From Mucilaginibacter ginsenosidivorans (lineage in GTDB: Bacteria > Bacteroidota > Bacteroidia > Sphingobacteriales > Sphingobacteriaceae), in contig NZ_CP042436.1 of assembly GCF_007971025.1 (NCBI RefSeq), positions 4,402,001-4,466,000 of the forward strand: 64,000 bases of DNA, written 5' to 3'. The position numbers were made by a program, and so were the translations under genes. Below, piece by piece: positions 51,801-59,773 of this stretch. A model generated the notes under the pieces. It saw nothing but the letters and a program-made list of their open reading frames with translations, did no database searches and had not been told where the DNA came from. Position 1 is the first letter of the stretch, and every line of letters begins with the position of its first letter.

Positions 51801-54760
51801 GGATCACCGGCCGGTTGGAGATCTCAGTAAACGATTATAAGAACCAGAAGGGCCCGCTGATCAAAAACATCATCCTGTACCGGTACGACGATCCTGATTT
51901 TATCCAGGTATATTCCGGCAATACAATTAGGTTCAGCCCGCTAAAGACAGGCAAATACCGCATGCTGTTCCTGCTGAAAGGTGACAGCTACGATATTAAG
52001 GACGATGTGGTTGTTAAGGCGTTTGGGGTGTCGGTGTACAAATTTGATGTGCTGCCTGTTCATCCAAGAGATTCCGTCAGTATCAAAATAAACCAGGTTA
52101 TGACCAACCGGACAAGCGCCTATAAATCAGGCGATAGCGACGTACAGAACGATGCACTAAAATTAAAAGAGGCCTTCAACGACCGGTATTTTGACATGAC
52201 GAACTTCGGTGATTCGATGAGCGGAACAGTGATTGCCGATGAAGACGGCCTACCTATACCGGGTTGTACCGTGAAAGTGAAGGGGACAAATCATGGCGTT
52301 GTCACAGATGTAAATGGTCATTTCAGACTGAAAGTACCTGCATCCGGGCATTTGATCGCAAGTTTCGTAGGATACTATGCACAGGAAGTGAGAATAGAGC
52401 TAGGAACAGTTGTAAAGATCAGCCTAAAATCTTCTCCAAACATGTTGGGAGAAGTGGTGGTGACAGGTTATGCGACCGTTAGAAGAAAAGATGTTACTTA
52501 TTCAATGGCAGTTGTAACTACCACAGAGCAAGGCTTAATGGGACAAGCCGCGGGTGTAACAATTGAAGCACAGCCTGGAGGCGGAAGTACTATATACATC
52601 AGGGGTATATCAGATAAGTCCGGCGCCAAGCCCCTTATTGTTGTTGATGGGGAAATAGTTGCAGATCTGAAAGGCATCAGTCCAAACGACATAGGAGAAA
52701 TGAGTGTTTTAAAAGATGCATCGGCCACTGCGCTTTACGGTGCACAGGCAGCGAACGGGGTGATTGTTATCAATACCAAAAAGAGATCAAACAGCGGCCT
52801 GGCGGCAGATACCACGAAGCAGGGAGAAGGGTCACAGGGCTTGCGTAAAAACTTTTCGGATTATGCCTACTGGCATCCTAAACTGACCACGGATGCCAAC
52901 GGCAAGGCCAGCTTTGTTTCGGTATTTCCGGATGACATTACCAACTGGCGCACCTTTGTGGTGGCTATAAACGGGCAAAAGCAAACAGGTTTCAGCGAGA
53001 AGCAGATCAAATCGTATCGCCCGGTAAGCGCTAATTTTGTATCGCCCCAGTTTGCCGTGAGGGGCGACGAACTGCATGTGATAGGCAAAGTACTGAACTA
53101 TACGACAGATACGGTAAAAATCGAAAGAAGCTTTGTCTATAACGGCAAACCTGTAACGCACGATCTTCTACAGGTAAAAAATTCGCACATCGATACCATG
53201 AGTGTCACTGCCGAGGGTACAGATAGCCTGGCATTTGAATATACCATCAAGCGGGATAACGGTTATTTCGACGGCGAAAGGCGGAAAATACCTTTGATGG
53301 AGCAGGGCACCAAAGAAACCAAAGGGGTTTTTGAGGCGCTTGAAAAGGACACGACGGTCAGCCTGAAATTTAACCCGAATTCGGGTACCGTTACTTTTCA
53401 TGCAGAATCGTCGGTATTGCCAATATTGCTGGAAGAGACAAAAAAGTTGAGGAACTACCAGTATTTGTGTAACGAGCAGCTGGCTTCCAAATTGATCGGG
53501 CTGCTCACCGAACGGCGCATCAAAAAGTTTTTGAATGAACCCTTCGAACATGGAAAGAATATTACCGAGATCGTCAAGAAAATTCAGCAGAGCCGCAACA
53601 GCCAGGGCACGTGGGGGTGGTGGAAAGATACACCTGAAGAAATGTGGGTGAGCCTGCATGTGGTTGAGGCTTTGCTGGATGCGGAAAGCGATGGCTATAC
53701 TACCCAACTGGATAAAGTAAAATTGACACAATACCTGCTGTACCAACTGGATAGCTATAAGCAGCAGGATCGCCTTTACCGCCTTGAACTGCTGAAAAAA
53801 CTGGGTGCCAAAGCCGATTACGAAAAATATGTGGCTGTTATCAGTAAGGAGATCAGCCTGCAAAAAGATCCGTCGGACTATACTAAGATGCGGCTGATGC
53901 TGGTTAAACAACAGGCAGGCATTCCCGTAAAAATTGACAGCCTGGTTGGTAAGGCCCGGCACACCATGTTCGGTAATATTTATTGGGGCGAAGAAGGTTA
54001 CCGTTTTTTTGACAACTCGGTTCAGCTGAGTGTACTGGCTTATCGTATCCTGAAAAATGAGGGTAAGTATCCGGAGCTACTGTCGAAAATAAGAGGATAT
54101 TTTATGGAGCAGCGTAAAGGCGGCGACTGGCGCAATACCTATGAGTCGGCGCTGATACTGGAAAATATTTTGCCCGACCTGCTAACTGAAGGTAAGGGCA
54201 TCAAACCCGCGTCGATAACTTTATCGGGTGCGAAGAACGAGACCGTCACCAAATTCCCTTATACTGCTACCTTTGCCGGTAACGAGCTGAAAGTTGCGAA
54301 GACAGGTACGCTCCCGGTTTATATCACCGGCTACCAGCAGTTCTGGAATAGGAAGCCCGAAAAAGTAAGCAAGGATTTTACGGTCAATAGCTGGTTTGAG
54401 AAAAAAGGTGACAAACAAACCAAATTAAAAGACGGCGAAGCGGTGGAACTGAAAGTGGAAGTAACCACCCGCGGCGATGCCGATTATGTGATGATCAACA
54501 TACCGATACCGGCGGGCTGTTCATACGAAAGCAAGGAGCAAAACTGGGGCAACGAGGTACATCGCGAATATTTTAAAGACCGGGTAAGCATCTTCTGCCG
54601 CAGCATGAAACAAGGCACCTACACCTTCACCGTGAACCTGATGCCCCGTTACAGCGGTATCTACAACATCAACCCGGCAAAGGCCGAGATGATGTATTTC
54701 CCGGTGTTTTATGGCAGGGAGGAGATGAAGAAAGTAGAGATTGGTTCACTGGTTCATTAG
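48881..54760 (+). CDS. Giant alpha-2-macroglobulin with inserted SusC-type CarboxypepD/TonB plug module
   Basis: A 1959-residue exported protein with a signal peptide ending near residue 25. An MG2 domain starts at about 219 (FNKAIYRPGDTVKFKAFIMN). Further macroglobulin-type domains run to about 1100. Residues about 1113-1303 are a CarboxypepD_reg-like domain plus TonB plug (SGTVIADEDGLPIPGCTVKV, GEVVVTGYATVRRKDV, GGSTIYIRGIS, VDGEIVADLKGISPNDIGEM, DASATALYGAQAANGVIVI). The A2M core resumes at about 1325 (YWHPKLTTDANGKASF). The thioester motif is Cys1530 in YLCNEQLASK, followed by the alpha/alpha toroid. Bacterial A2Ms trap proteases. The plug lies near where a bait region is expected. All six Arg codons in the insert are AGA or AGG. 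Confidence 0.92.
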   Translation: MSHLYKKATALLLFIALMQSSIFAQQKLLTPSRQRSYYTFIYKLEPDEVMRFYGKAEKLMPEKMMHKLVDSFKTDERWRNYLPSGNYLKVFAEKNVLQYKLIENHSADLKLLHNTGDISFSLVNRQGERVSDAVVHIKHELVPFDSKSGLYHVRNSKKAKLIRVDYRGVVNFFRITEESSYHRNWLKAKWCGFKRLFQHKNKYNYNGYQYPNSYNDHYTGFMIFNKAIYRPGDTVKFKAFIMNKKSKKPITVPRVLIRLLDRNNVDDVITGYVNSYRDGGYEGSVVLRDTLDLDLDEEYTISLEDPTSAKYSQNDDNSDEEDKAAMARRKVYFAAQFKYEEYELRSVNFSARLDKTEHWTGDPLAVYLKATDENDLPLSDGRVTLTLTNPVIKYNHLTKLFVPDTLWVHQLTLEPAGETKVLIPDSIFPRTSLDYEIHAQFLNSNNESHSTQNRVTYNCERYRISAEIKGDTLVSSYFKLGKEIKGEALISALSGEDTLSKMKVVLPSKIIINPNAVTYNIETDSTDMDVDLKESQSGISLSGYRTADSLFVRVANERNLHFWYSVFAGNDLLETGETSSLFYRRAYRGAKDINFVVNYIWAGKNESEQTTVPYQDKLLNVYVKQPISVYPGQQVRSEIAVTDNAGKPVANADITAWALTRKFSDYRVPSIPYLGKENYYRRTNRERYLQPNNNTAGTRRLDWKRWSREMGLDSIAYYQFTHPRPIYRSEEPLHDTITQIAPFVIKEGDIEPVHILFIDERPVYFDQAQQMERYSFAVKPGKHNLKFRTTTQFIKLDSVQVNAYRKLIISLNDDTSNHAVTFVKMADTLDRYEANFIDQHMVTITDNFNGKLALLQQGDHLTLLNPITTGYRNNNQVLTGPLSYNYADLLLPGEKPRGFLVEPDYSYVFEPGLLKQKSIPARYPFRTALFLGHGASDYGQYVFTHNEADSIWDQYLYLKSNTQQLFINDPVSDRITGRLEISVNDYKNQKGPLIKNIILYRYDDPDFIQVYSGNTIRFSPLKTGKYRMLFLLKGDSYDIKDDVVVKAFGVSVYKFDVLPVHPRDSVSIKINQVMTNRTSAYKSGDSDVQNDALKLKEAFNDRYFDMTNFGDSMSGTVIADEDGLPIPGCTVKVKGTNHGVVTDVNGHFRLKVPASGHLIASFVGYYAQEVRIELGTVVKISLKSSPNMLGEVVVTGYATVRRKDVTYSMAVVTTTEQGLMGQAAGVTIEAQPGGGSTIYIRGISDKSGAKPLIVVDGEIVADLKGISPNDIGEMSVLKDASATALYGAQAANGVIVINTKKRSNSGLAADTTKQGEGSQGLRKNFSDYAYWHPKLTTDANGKASFVSVFPDDITNWRTFVVAINGQKQTGFSEKQIKSYRPVSANFVSPQFAVRGDELHVIGKVLNYTTDTVKIERSFVYNGKPVTHDLLQVKNSHIDTMSVTAEGTDSLAFEYTIKRDNGYFDGERRKIPLMEQGTKETKGVFEALEKDTTVSLKFNPNSGTVTFHAESSVLPILLEETKKLRNYQYLCNEQLASKLIGLLTERRIKKFLNEPFEHGKNITEIVKKIQQSRNSQGTWGWWKDTPEEMWVSLHVVEALLDAESDGYTTQLDKVKLTQYLLYQLDSYKQQDRLYRLELLKKLGAKADYEKYVAVISKEISLQKDPSDYTKMRLMLVKQQAGIPVKIDSLVGKARHTMFGNIYWGEEGYRFFDNSVQLSVLAYRILKNEGKYPELLSKIRGYFMEQRKGGDWRNTYESALILENILPDLLTEGKGIKPASITLSGAKNETVTKFPYTATFAGNELKVAKTGTLPVYITGYQQFWNRKPEKVSKDFTVNSWFEKKGDKQTKLKDGEAVELKVEVTTRGDADYVMINIPIPAGCSYESKEQNWGNEVHREYFKDRVSIFCRSMKQGTYTFTVNLMPRYSGIYNINPAKAEMMYFPVFYGREEMKKVEIGSLVH

Positions 54761-54825
54761 TTCATTGGTTGAAAATTTTATTGCTAATAAACAATTGAAC
54801 TAACGCACGGGCGGACTAATGAACC
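54751..54825. terminator. Inverted repeat at the A2M stop, possible bidirectional terminator
   Basis: GGTTCATTAG (54751-54760, including the TAG stop) is the exact reverse complement of CTAATGAACC (54816-54825). It lies between the convergent A2M and AMP nucleosidase genes. The intervening AT-rich bases contain further GTTCA and TGAAC pieces. Confidence 0.45.
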
Positions 54826-54837
54826 GTTGAACTAATT

Positions 54838-55692
54838 TTAGAACTTCAAATGTTTAACCGTTAACCCGTTGTTGATGAGTTGTTTTAACGACTCGATGCC
54901 AACACGCAAATGTGTTTCTACATATTGTTCTGTAACGGCCGAGTCGCTTTCCGAGGTTTTCACCCCCTCCGGGATCATTGGCTGGTCGGACACAAGCAAC
55001 AGGGCACCGGTGGGTATTTTGTTGGCAAAGCCGGTGGTGAAGATGGTAGCTGTTTCCATATCCACAGCCATGGCGCGCAGTTTTTTGAGGTATTGTTTAA
55101 ACTCTTTATCGTGTTCCCAAACGCGGCGGTTGGTGGTGTAACAGGTACCTGTCCAGTAATCGCGTCCAAAATCGCGAATGGTGGTCGAGATAGCTTTCTG
55201 CAAGGCGAATGCAGGCAAAGCAGGAACTTCGGCAGGCATGTAGTCGTCAGAAGTTCCTTCGCCTCTTATCGCTGCTATGGGTAATATCAGGTCGCCAACC
55301 TTATTCTTCTTTTTCAACCCGCCGCATTTACCCAAAAATATAACGGCTTTGGGCTTAATGGCTGTCAGCAGGTCCATAATAGTGGCCGCTACCGGGCTGC
55401 CCATTCCAAAATTGATAATAGTGATGCCATTGGCCGTGACGGTTTGCATTGGCTTATCAAGCCCCATTATCGGGGTATTATCGTTCCATTCGGAAAAAAG
55501 CTGTAGATATTTGGAGAAATTGGTAAGAATGATATACTCGCCAAAATCGGTCAGCGGCCGGCCGGTATAGCGCGGCAGCCAGTTGGCCACTATAGCTTCT
55601 TTCGTCTTCAATCCTGATTTTACAGGTGAAGAAACTTCAGCGGGCTTTTCGGTTTCGGGGGTGTCTTTTTTGACGTCTTTTTCTTCGTTCAT
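54838..55692 (-). CDS. amn: AMP nucleosidase (short form)
   Basis: A 284-residue nucleoside-phosphorylase-fold enzyme. Motifs are TIINFGMGSPVAATIMDLL, FLGKCGGLKKKNKVGDLI, AMAVDMETATIFTTGF and GALLLVSDQPMIPEGVKT. This is the compact Bacteroidota form without the large N-terminal regulatory domain of the E. coli enzyme. It would cleave AMP to adenine and ribose-5-phosphate. The first about 30 residues are charged and poorly structured. It lies 185 bases downstream of clpX on the same strand, probably as a separate transcript. Confidence 0.9.
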   Translation of the reverse strand: MNEEKDVKKDTPETEKPAEVSSPVKSGLKTKEAIVANWLPRYTGRPLTDFGEYIILTNFSKYLQLFSEWNDNTPIMGLDKPMQTVTANGITIINFGMGSPVAATIMDLLTAIKPKAVIFLGKCGGLKKKNKVGDLILPIAAIRGEGTSDDYMPAEVPALPAFALQKAISTTIRDFGRDYWTGTCYTTNRRVWEHDKEFKQYLKKLRAMAVDMETATIFTTGFANKIPTGALLLVSDQPMIPEGVKTSESDSAVTEQYVETHLRVGIESLKQLINNGLTVKHLKF

Positions 55693-55877
55693 AGTGTGTA
55701 GAATTAAGGCAGAGGTGCGCTATTGAGGTTCTCGAAACATGCGGACAAAGGCCTTTCCGCTCATCCTTCGAGTGCCTCAGGACGACACCCGTACGTTGGT
55801 TTGCATATATACAACAAACCCCGGTGTTTCACCAGGGCTTGCGGTACAAATATACGTATTTATAAATTTATGCTTTG

Positions 55878-57116
55878 TTAAGCCACCTTTAATTTTTTCA
55901 GGTCCGACTTTTCAAATTTCTCCCTTGCATAGTCCATCGTCACATTAAGGCGTTTAACATCTTTTTTGGACGGGAACTCGAACATGGCATCGATCATGAT
56001 GGCTTCGCAGATAGAACGCAGGCCACGGGCACCCAGTTTGAATTCCATTGCTTTATCCACAATGAAATCAAGCACTTCCTCATCAAATTCCAGCTTTACA
56101 CCTTCATACTCGAAGAGTTTTTTATACTGTTTTAATAACGAGTTTTTAGGCTCAGTCAGGATGTTTTGTAACGCTTCCCTGTCTAATGGGTTAAGGTACG
56201 TCAGCACGGGCAAACGGCCTATCAGTTCGGGTATCAAACCGAATGATTTCAAGTCCTGCGGGGTTATGTATTTATACAGGTTCTTCAGATCGACGTCACC
56301 ATCGTGGTTCTTGAATTTGTAACCAACGGTTTGCGTACGCAGCCTGCCTGCTATTTTCTTTTCGATACCATCAAAAGCGCCGCCGCAGATGAACAGGATG
56401 TTGTTCGTGTTTACGGTGATCATCTTCTGGTCGGGGTGTTTGCGGCCGCCCTGTGGCGGTACGTTCACCATGGTACCTTCCAGTATTTTCAACAATGCCT
56501 GCTGAACACCTTCGCCGGATACATCGCGGGTGATGGAAGCGTTGTCGCTTTTGCGCGCTATCTTGTCAACCTCGTCGATATAGACAATGCCCTTTTCGGC
56601 AGCGGCTACATCATAATCGGCAGCCTGCAATAAGCGGGTCAGGATGCTTTCAACGTCCTCTCCTACGTAGCCGGCTTCGGTAAGCACGGTAGCATCGCAA
56701 ATGCAGAATGGAACGTTCAGCGTTTTGGCAAGTGTTTTAGCCAGCAGGGTTTTGCCGGTACCGGTTTCACCCACCATGATGATGTTCGATTTCTCGATCT
56801 CCACCTCATCCTTGTCCACCCGCTGGTTAAGTCGCTTGTAGTGGTTATAAACGGCTACAGAAAGGATCTTTTTAGCATCATCCTGGCCGATAACGTATTG
56901 GTCGAGATGCGCCTTAATTTCGGATGGTTTCAGCAACGAAGGGGCCGACGGGGATGTTTTTACCTTGCGCACCTTCAGCTCCTCCGCCAATATTTCGTTG
57001 GCCTGGTTCACACATTTATCGCAAATATGTGCATCCAAACCAGCGATAAGCATGAGCGAATCCTGTTTACCGGCGCCACAAAATGAACATCTTATCTCTT
57101 TGCTATTTTTATTCAT
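55878..57116 (-). CDS. clpX: ClpX, ATP-dependent protease ATP-binding subunit
   Basis: A 412-residue AAA+ unfoldase. The N-terminal zinc-binding domain has Cys10, Cys13, Cys32 and Cys35. The Walker A motif GETGTGKT lies at 116-123, Walker B IVYIDEVDK at about 177-185, and sensor 2 in LGARGLRSICEAIM near the end. It recognises tagged substrates and feeds them to ClpP. It lies 90 bases downstream of clpP, with an inverted repeat GGGGTCA/TGACCCC (57158-57164, 57191-57197) between them, in the classic tig-clpP-clpX order. Confidence 0.97.
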   Translation of the reverse strand: MNKNSKEIRCSFCGAGKQDSLMLIAGLDAHICDKCVNQANEILAEELKVRKVKTSPSAPSLLKPSEIKAHLDQYVIGQDDAKKILSVAVYNHYKRLNQRVDKDEVEIEKSNIIMVGETGTGKTLLAKTLAKTLNVPFCICDATVLTEAGYVGEDVESILTRLLQAADYDVAAAEKGIVYIDEVDKIARKSDNASITRDVSGEGVQQALLKILEGTMVNVPPQGGRKHPDQKMITVNTNNILFICGGAFDGIEKKIAGRLRTQTVGYKFKNHDGDVDLKNLYKYITPQDLKSFGLIPELIGRLPVLTYLNPLDREALQNILTEPKNSLLKQYKKLFEYEGVKLEFDEEVLDFIVDKAMEFKLGARGLRSICEAIMIDAMFEFPSKKDVKRLNVTMDYAREKFEKSDLKKLKVA

Positions 57117-57157
57117 TTTATCAAATATACTTAAAAGGCAGCATTAATGCAACGTTC

Positions 57158-57197
57158 GGGGTCACTTATTTAGTATTAATACGTTGTAAATGACCCC
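57158..57197 (-). promoter_or_regulatory. Stem-loop in the clpP-clpX gap
   Basis: GGGGTCA (57158-57164) and TGACCCC (57191-57197) form a 7-bp stem whose loop contains the palindrome GTATTAATAC. There is no T-tract, so it is more likely an RNA processing or regulatory feature than a strong terminator. Confidence 0.45.
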
Positions 57198-57206
57198 GTT
57201 GTTTTA

Positions 57207-57926
57207 TTACTTTTTGCTATTATTGCCACGCAGTATCTCATCGACCATACCAAAATCAATCGCTTCATCAGCTGTCATCCAGTGGTCGCGGTCCGACGCC
57301 TTGTCAACTTTTTCATAAGGCGCACCGCTGTGATCGGCAATGATCTGGTACAGTTCTTTTTTCAGCTTGGTGATCTCGTGATATGATATTTCGATATCCG
57401 ATTGCTGGCCCTGCGCGCCGCCCGATGGCTGATGTATCATCACTCTTGAATGCGGCAATGCGGCCCTTTTACCTTTGGTACCTGCGCACAATAATACAGC
57501 CGCCATGGATGCCGCCATACCGGTACAGATGGTTGCCACATCGTTCGAGATGAACTGCATGGTATCATATATACCTAAGCCAGCATAAACCGATCCACCC
57601 GGCGAATTAATGTAGATCTGGATGTCCCGTTTTGCGTCGGCCGACTGCAAAAACAACAGTTGCGCCTGGATTATGTTGGCAATATTATCATAAATGGCAT
57701 CGCCAAGGAAAATGATACGGTCCATCATTAAGCGAGAAAACACGTCCATCTGGGCCACGTTCAGCTGGCGCTCTTCGATGATATAAGGGGTCATCCCGGT
57801 TGGAGCAATGCCTATCGGCATGTTTGCTCTTTCAACATTGTTAATAAATTTATCTACATACAGGCTATTTATACGATGATGCTTAACAGCATACTTCCTG
57901 AACTCGTTTTTATCAATATTACTCAT
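57207..57926 (-). CDS. clpP: ClpP, ATP-dependent protease proteolytic subunit
   Basis: A 239-residue serine peptidase. Catalytic Ser140 lies in CTGMAASMAAVLL and His165 in SRVMIHQPSGG; the Asp is expected in the C-terminal third. INSPGGSVYAGLGIYDTM is the conserved strand-turn region. An N-terminal extension of about 30 residues before the usual ClpP start may be a propeptide. It is followed by clpX and preceded by tig. The upstream gap contains two palindromes at the likely promoter. Confidence 0.97.
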   Translation of the reverse strand: MSNIDKNEFRKYAVKHHRINSLYVDKFINNVERANMPIGIAPTGMTPYIIEERQLNVAQMDVFSRLMMDRIIFLGDAIYDNIANIIQAQLLFLQSADAKRDIQIYINSPGGSVYAGLGIYDTMQFISNDVATICTGMAASMAAVLLCAGTKGKRAALPHSRVMIHQPSGGAQGQQSDIEISYHEITKLKKELYQIIADHSGAPYEKVDKASDRDHWMTADEAIDFGMVDEILRGNNSKK

Positions 57927-57950
57927 TTTTCTATCTTTCTTTTATTATGG

Positions 57951-57995
57951 TTTATCGCGATAAATATAGTTTTAAGTTGAATATTATTATTCAAC
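57951..57995 (-). promoter_or_regulatory. Two palindromes in the clpP promoter region
   Basis: A perfect 14-bp palindrome TTTATCGCGATAAA spans 57951-57964. A second inverted repeat, GTTGAATA/TATTCAAC, spans 57976-57995. Read leftward, a TATATTTA box lies between them, so the 14-mer would sit at or just after the transcription start. This is a reasonable operator candidate for clpP-clpX. Confidence 0.5.
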
Positions 57996-58036
57996 CAAAG
58001 TTTTTTAAAAGTAAAAAATTATAAGGCGGGTATTTT

Positions 58037-58069
58037 AAAACAGCAAAGCAACCCGGATGAGTTGCTTTG
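58037..58069 (-). terminator. Terminator downstream of tig
   Basis: CAAAGCAAC (58044-58052) and GTTGCTTTG (58061-58069) form a 9-bp stem with an eight-base loop. On the minus strand it is followed by CTGTTTTAAAA. It should end the tig transcript. Confidence 0.7.
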
Positions 58070-58093
58070 GTTTATAGTAATTATTTTGTTTTG

Positions 58094-58167
58094 TCATTCT
58101 GGGGAACCGAAGAATCTATCGACAAATAAATATCCATAGTAGATTCTTCACTACGTTCAGAATGAAA
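58094..58167. repeat. Palindromic intergenic repeat element
   Basis: Two nested exact arm pairs are visible: CATTCTG (58096-58102) with CAGAATG (58159-58165), and GAAGAATCTA (58110-58119) with TAGATTCTTC (58141-58150). The centre is AT-rich. The element lies between the tig stop and its terminator hairpin, so it is transcribed as 3' UTR. Confidence 0.7.
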
Positions 58168-58179
58168 AGGGAGCCGGGG

Positions 58180-59526
58180 TTATTTCTCCAACTCAGCGAA
58201 TTTTTTTGAAGTGACCTCTTTCTGATCGAGGGTGACGATGCTTTTCAGATGATCAAGCACTTTAAGTGCCTTTACTTCTTCAAATATCTTGTTGGCTTCT
58301 TCCTTGTTCTGCAAATATTGAACGGTGTATTGCGCCAGTTGCTCCTCGCTTAGAGGCTGTGGACTGTACATCCTGAACTGGGCATCCAGCCGGGCTTTGG
58401 CAGCCTGGAAAACCTCTTCGTATTTGATCTCGATCTGATTATCCTTAATAACCTTGTTCTCGATCAGCGTCCATTTCAGGTTCTGAGCAAAATCATTGTA
58501 GCCACCTGTCAATTCCTCGTCGGTTAGTTTCTCATTGGTAGCTTTCAGCCAGCGTTTAAGGAACTCGTCGGGCAATTCAAATTTTGCTTTGTCAACGGCC
58601 AGCTTATACAGGTCGTTTTGCAGTTTGCGTTCCGAATCCTGGGCGTACATGGCTTCCACTTCCTTTGTGATCTCATCCCTGAAACCTTCTTCCGTGGTCA
58701 CCTTACCTTCACCAAATAATTTATCAAAGAACTCCTGGTTCAGATCGCTTTCTTCCAAACGGTTCACATTTTTAACCGTCAGGCGGAAGTTCGATTTCAA
58801 CTCAGCTGCCGTTTCTTCATCTATCTTCAGTATAGCGGCTATGCGGGCAGCATCGTTGTTGTAAGCTTTCTGGATATCCAGTGTTACCACGTCATCCTTT
58901 TTCAGGCCGATAAGCGATTTTTTTACTTTCGCATCCTGCACCTGGTCCAAACGAACAGATGTGGTATTGCTGATGCCATCCTCAAAAACAGAACCATCCG
59001 GAGAAAGCTGCACCAATTCGGCATAAAGCACATCACCGTCTGCCGATACGTCAGGATTTGTCATTTTGCCATAGCTTTTGCGGATGTTGGTGATACGCGC
59101 AGCCAGTGTTTCTTCATCAGCCTTGATGACATATTGGGTCACTTTATCTTTTGATGAAAAATCGATATCAAACGCGGGAGCCAAACCTAATTCATAATTG
59201 AACTCAAAATCGTCAGCAAAATCCCAGTTATATTCCTTGTCATCAGCTTTTGGCAGGGGCTGGCCCAATACCTCAAGCTGCTGCTCGTTAATATAGTTAT
59301 TCAGGGTATCGGAAAGCAGGTTGTTCACCTCGTCAACCAAAATGCTTTTGCCATACATCCTTTTGATGTGCGATGCCGGCACCATACCCGGGCGGAACCC
59401 CGGTATCTTGGCTTTCTTCGCATGATCGCGTATAGCTTTTTCAACCCGTGGCTGGTAATCTTCGGGTTTGATATTGATTTTTACAACTGCATTCAGGTTG
59501 TCGATCTTTTCCTGTGAAATATTCAT
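58180..59526 (-). CDS. tig: Trigger factor
   Basis: A 448-residue ribosome-associated chaperone. The N-terminal ribosome-binding domain has KIPGFRPGMVPASHIKRMYG. The central segment (about 160-250) is FKBP-like but diverged, as is usual in Bacteroidota. The helical C-terminal arms run from about 260 (EEGFRDEITKEVEAMYAQDS, LSEEQLAQYTVQYLQNKEEA). It is upstream of clpP and clpX on the same strand, the conserved order. Confidence 0.95.
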   Translation of the reverse strand: MNISQEKIDNLNAVVKINIKPEDYQPRVEKAIRDHAKKAKIPGFRPGMVPASHIKRMYGKSILVDEVNNLLSDTLNNYINEQQLEVLGQPLPKADDKEYNWDFADDFEFNYELGLAPAFDIDFSSKDKVTQYVIKADEETLAARITNIRKSYGKMTNPDVSADGDVLYAELVQLSPDGSVFEDGISNTTSVRLDQVQDAKVKKSLIGLKKDDVVTLDIQKAYNNDAARIAAILKIDEETAAELKSNFRLTVKNVNRLEESDLNQEFFDKLFGEGKVTTEEGFRDEITKEVEAMYAQDSERKLQNDLYKLAVDKAKFELPDEFLKRWLKATNEKLTDEELTGGYNDFAQNLKWTLIENKVIKDNQIEIKYEEVFQAAKARLDAQFRMYSPQPLSEEQLAQYTVQYLQNKEEANKIFEEVKALKVLDHLKSIVTLDQKEVTSKKFAELEK

Positions 59527-59730
59527 CTTTTTCGGCGTGTTTTTACTTAAAATTCAAACGGCCGGGCGCTAATTCATTTGCACACAACCGATTTTGGAGG
59601 GGCAAAGGTAAGAAGATTTTTTGGAAAAAATAAGTCAGGCGAATGTCTTTTGGGGGGCCCTGTTTCAATACGCATCAAAGGTCGGTTTTTCGCCGGGGTA
59701 GCCACTCACCCCTGTAGTCTTTCACCTACC

Positions 59731-59762
59731 AACCCTCTTTACGGCAAAACGTAAAGAGGGTT
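59731..59762. terminator. Strong hairpin after the GIN-domain lipoprotein gene
   Basis: AACCCTCTTTACG (59731-59743) pairs perfectly with CGTAAAGAGGGTT (59750-59762) across GCAAAA. It is 11 bases past the stop codon. Minus-strand bases after it are not T-rich, so it may stabilise the mRNA end rather than terminate by itself. Confidence 0.6.
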
Positions 59763-59773
59763 GAAAAGCGGTG

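Noticed and set aside
53168..53962. Long open frame antisense to the A2M thioester region
   Set aside because: It lies wholly within the well-supported A2M gene and shows no signal peptide or family motif.
55736..55800. Sequence resembling a dispersed repeat (CATCCTTCGAGTGCCTCAGG)
   Set aside because: No complementary arm or second copy could be found in the window, so it was not called as a repeat.
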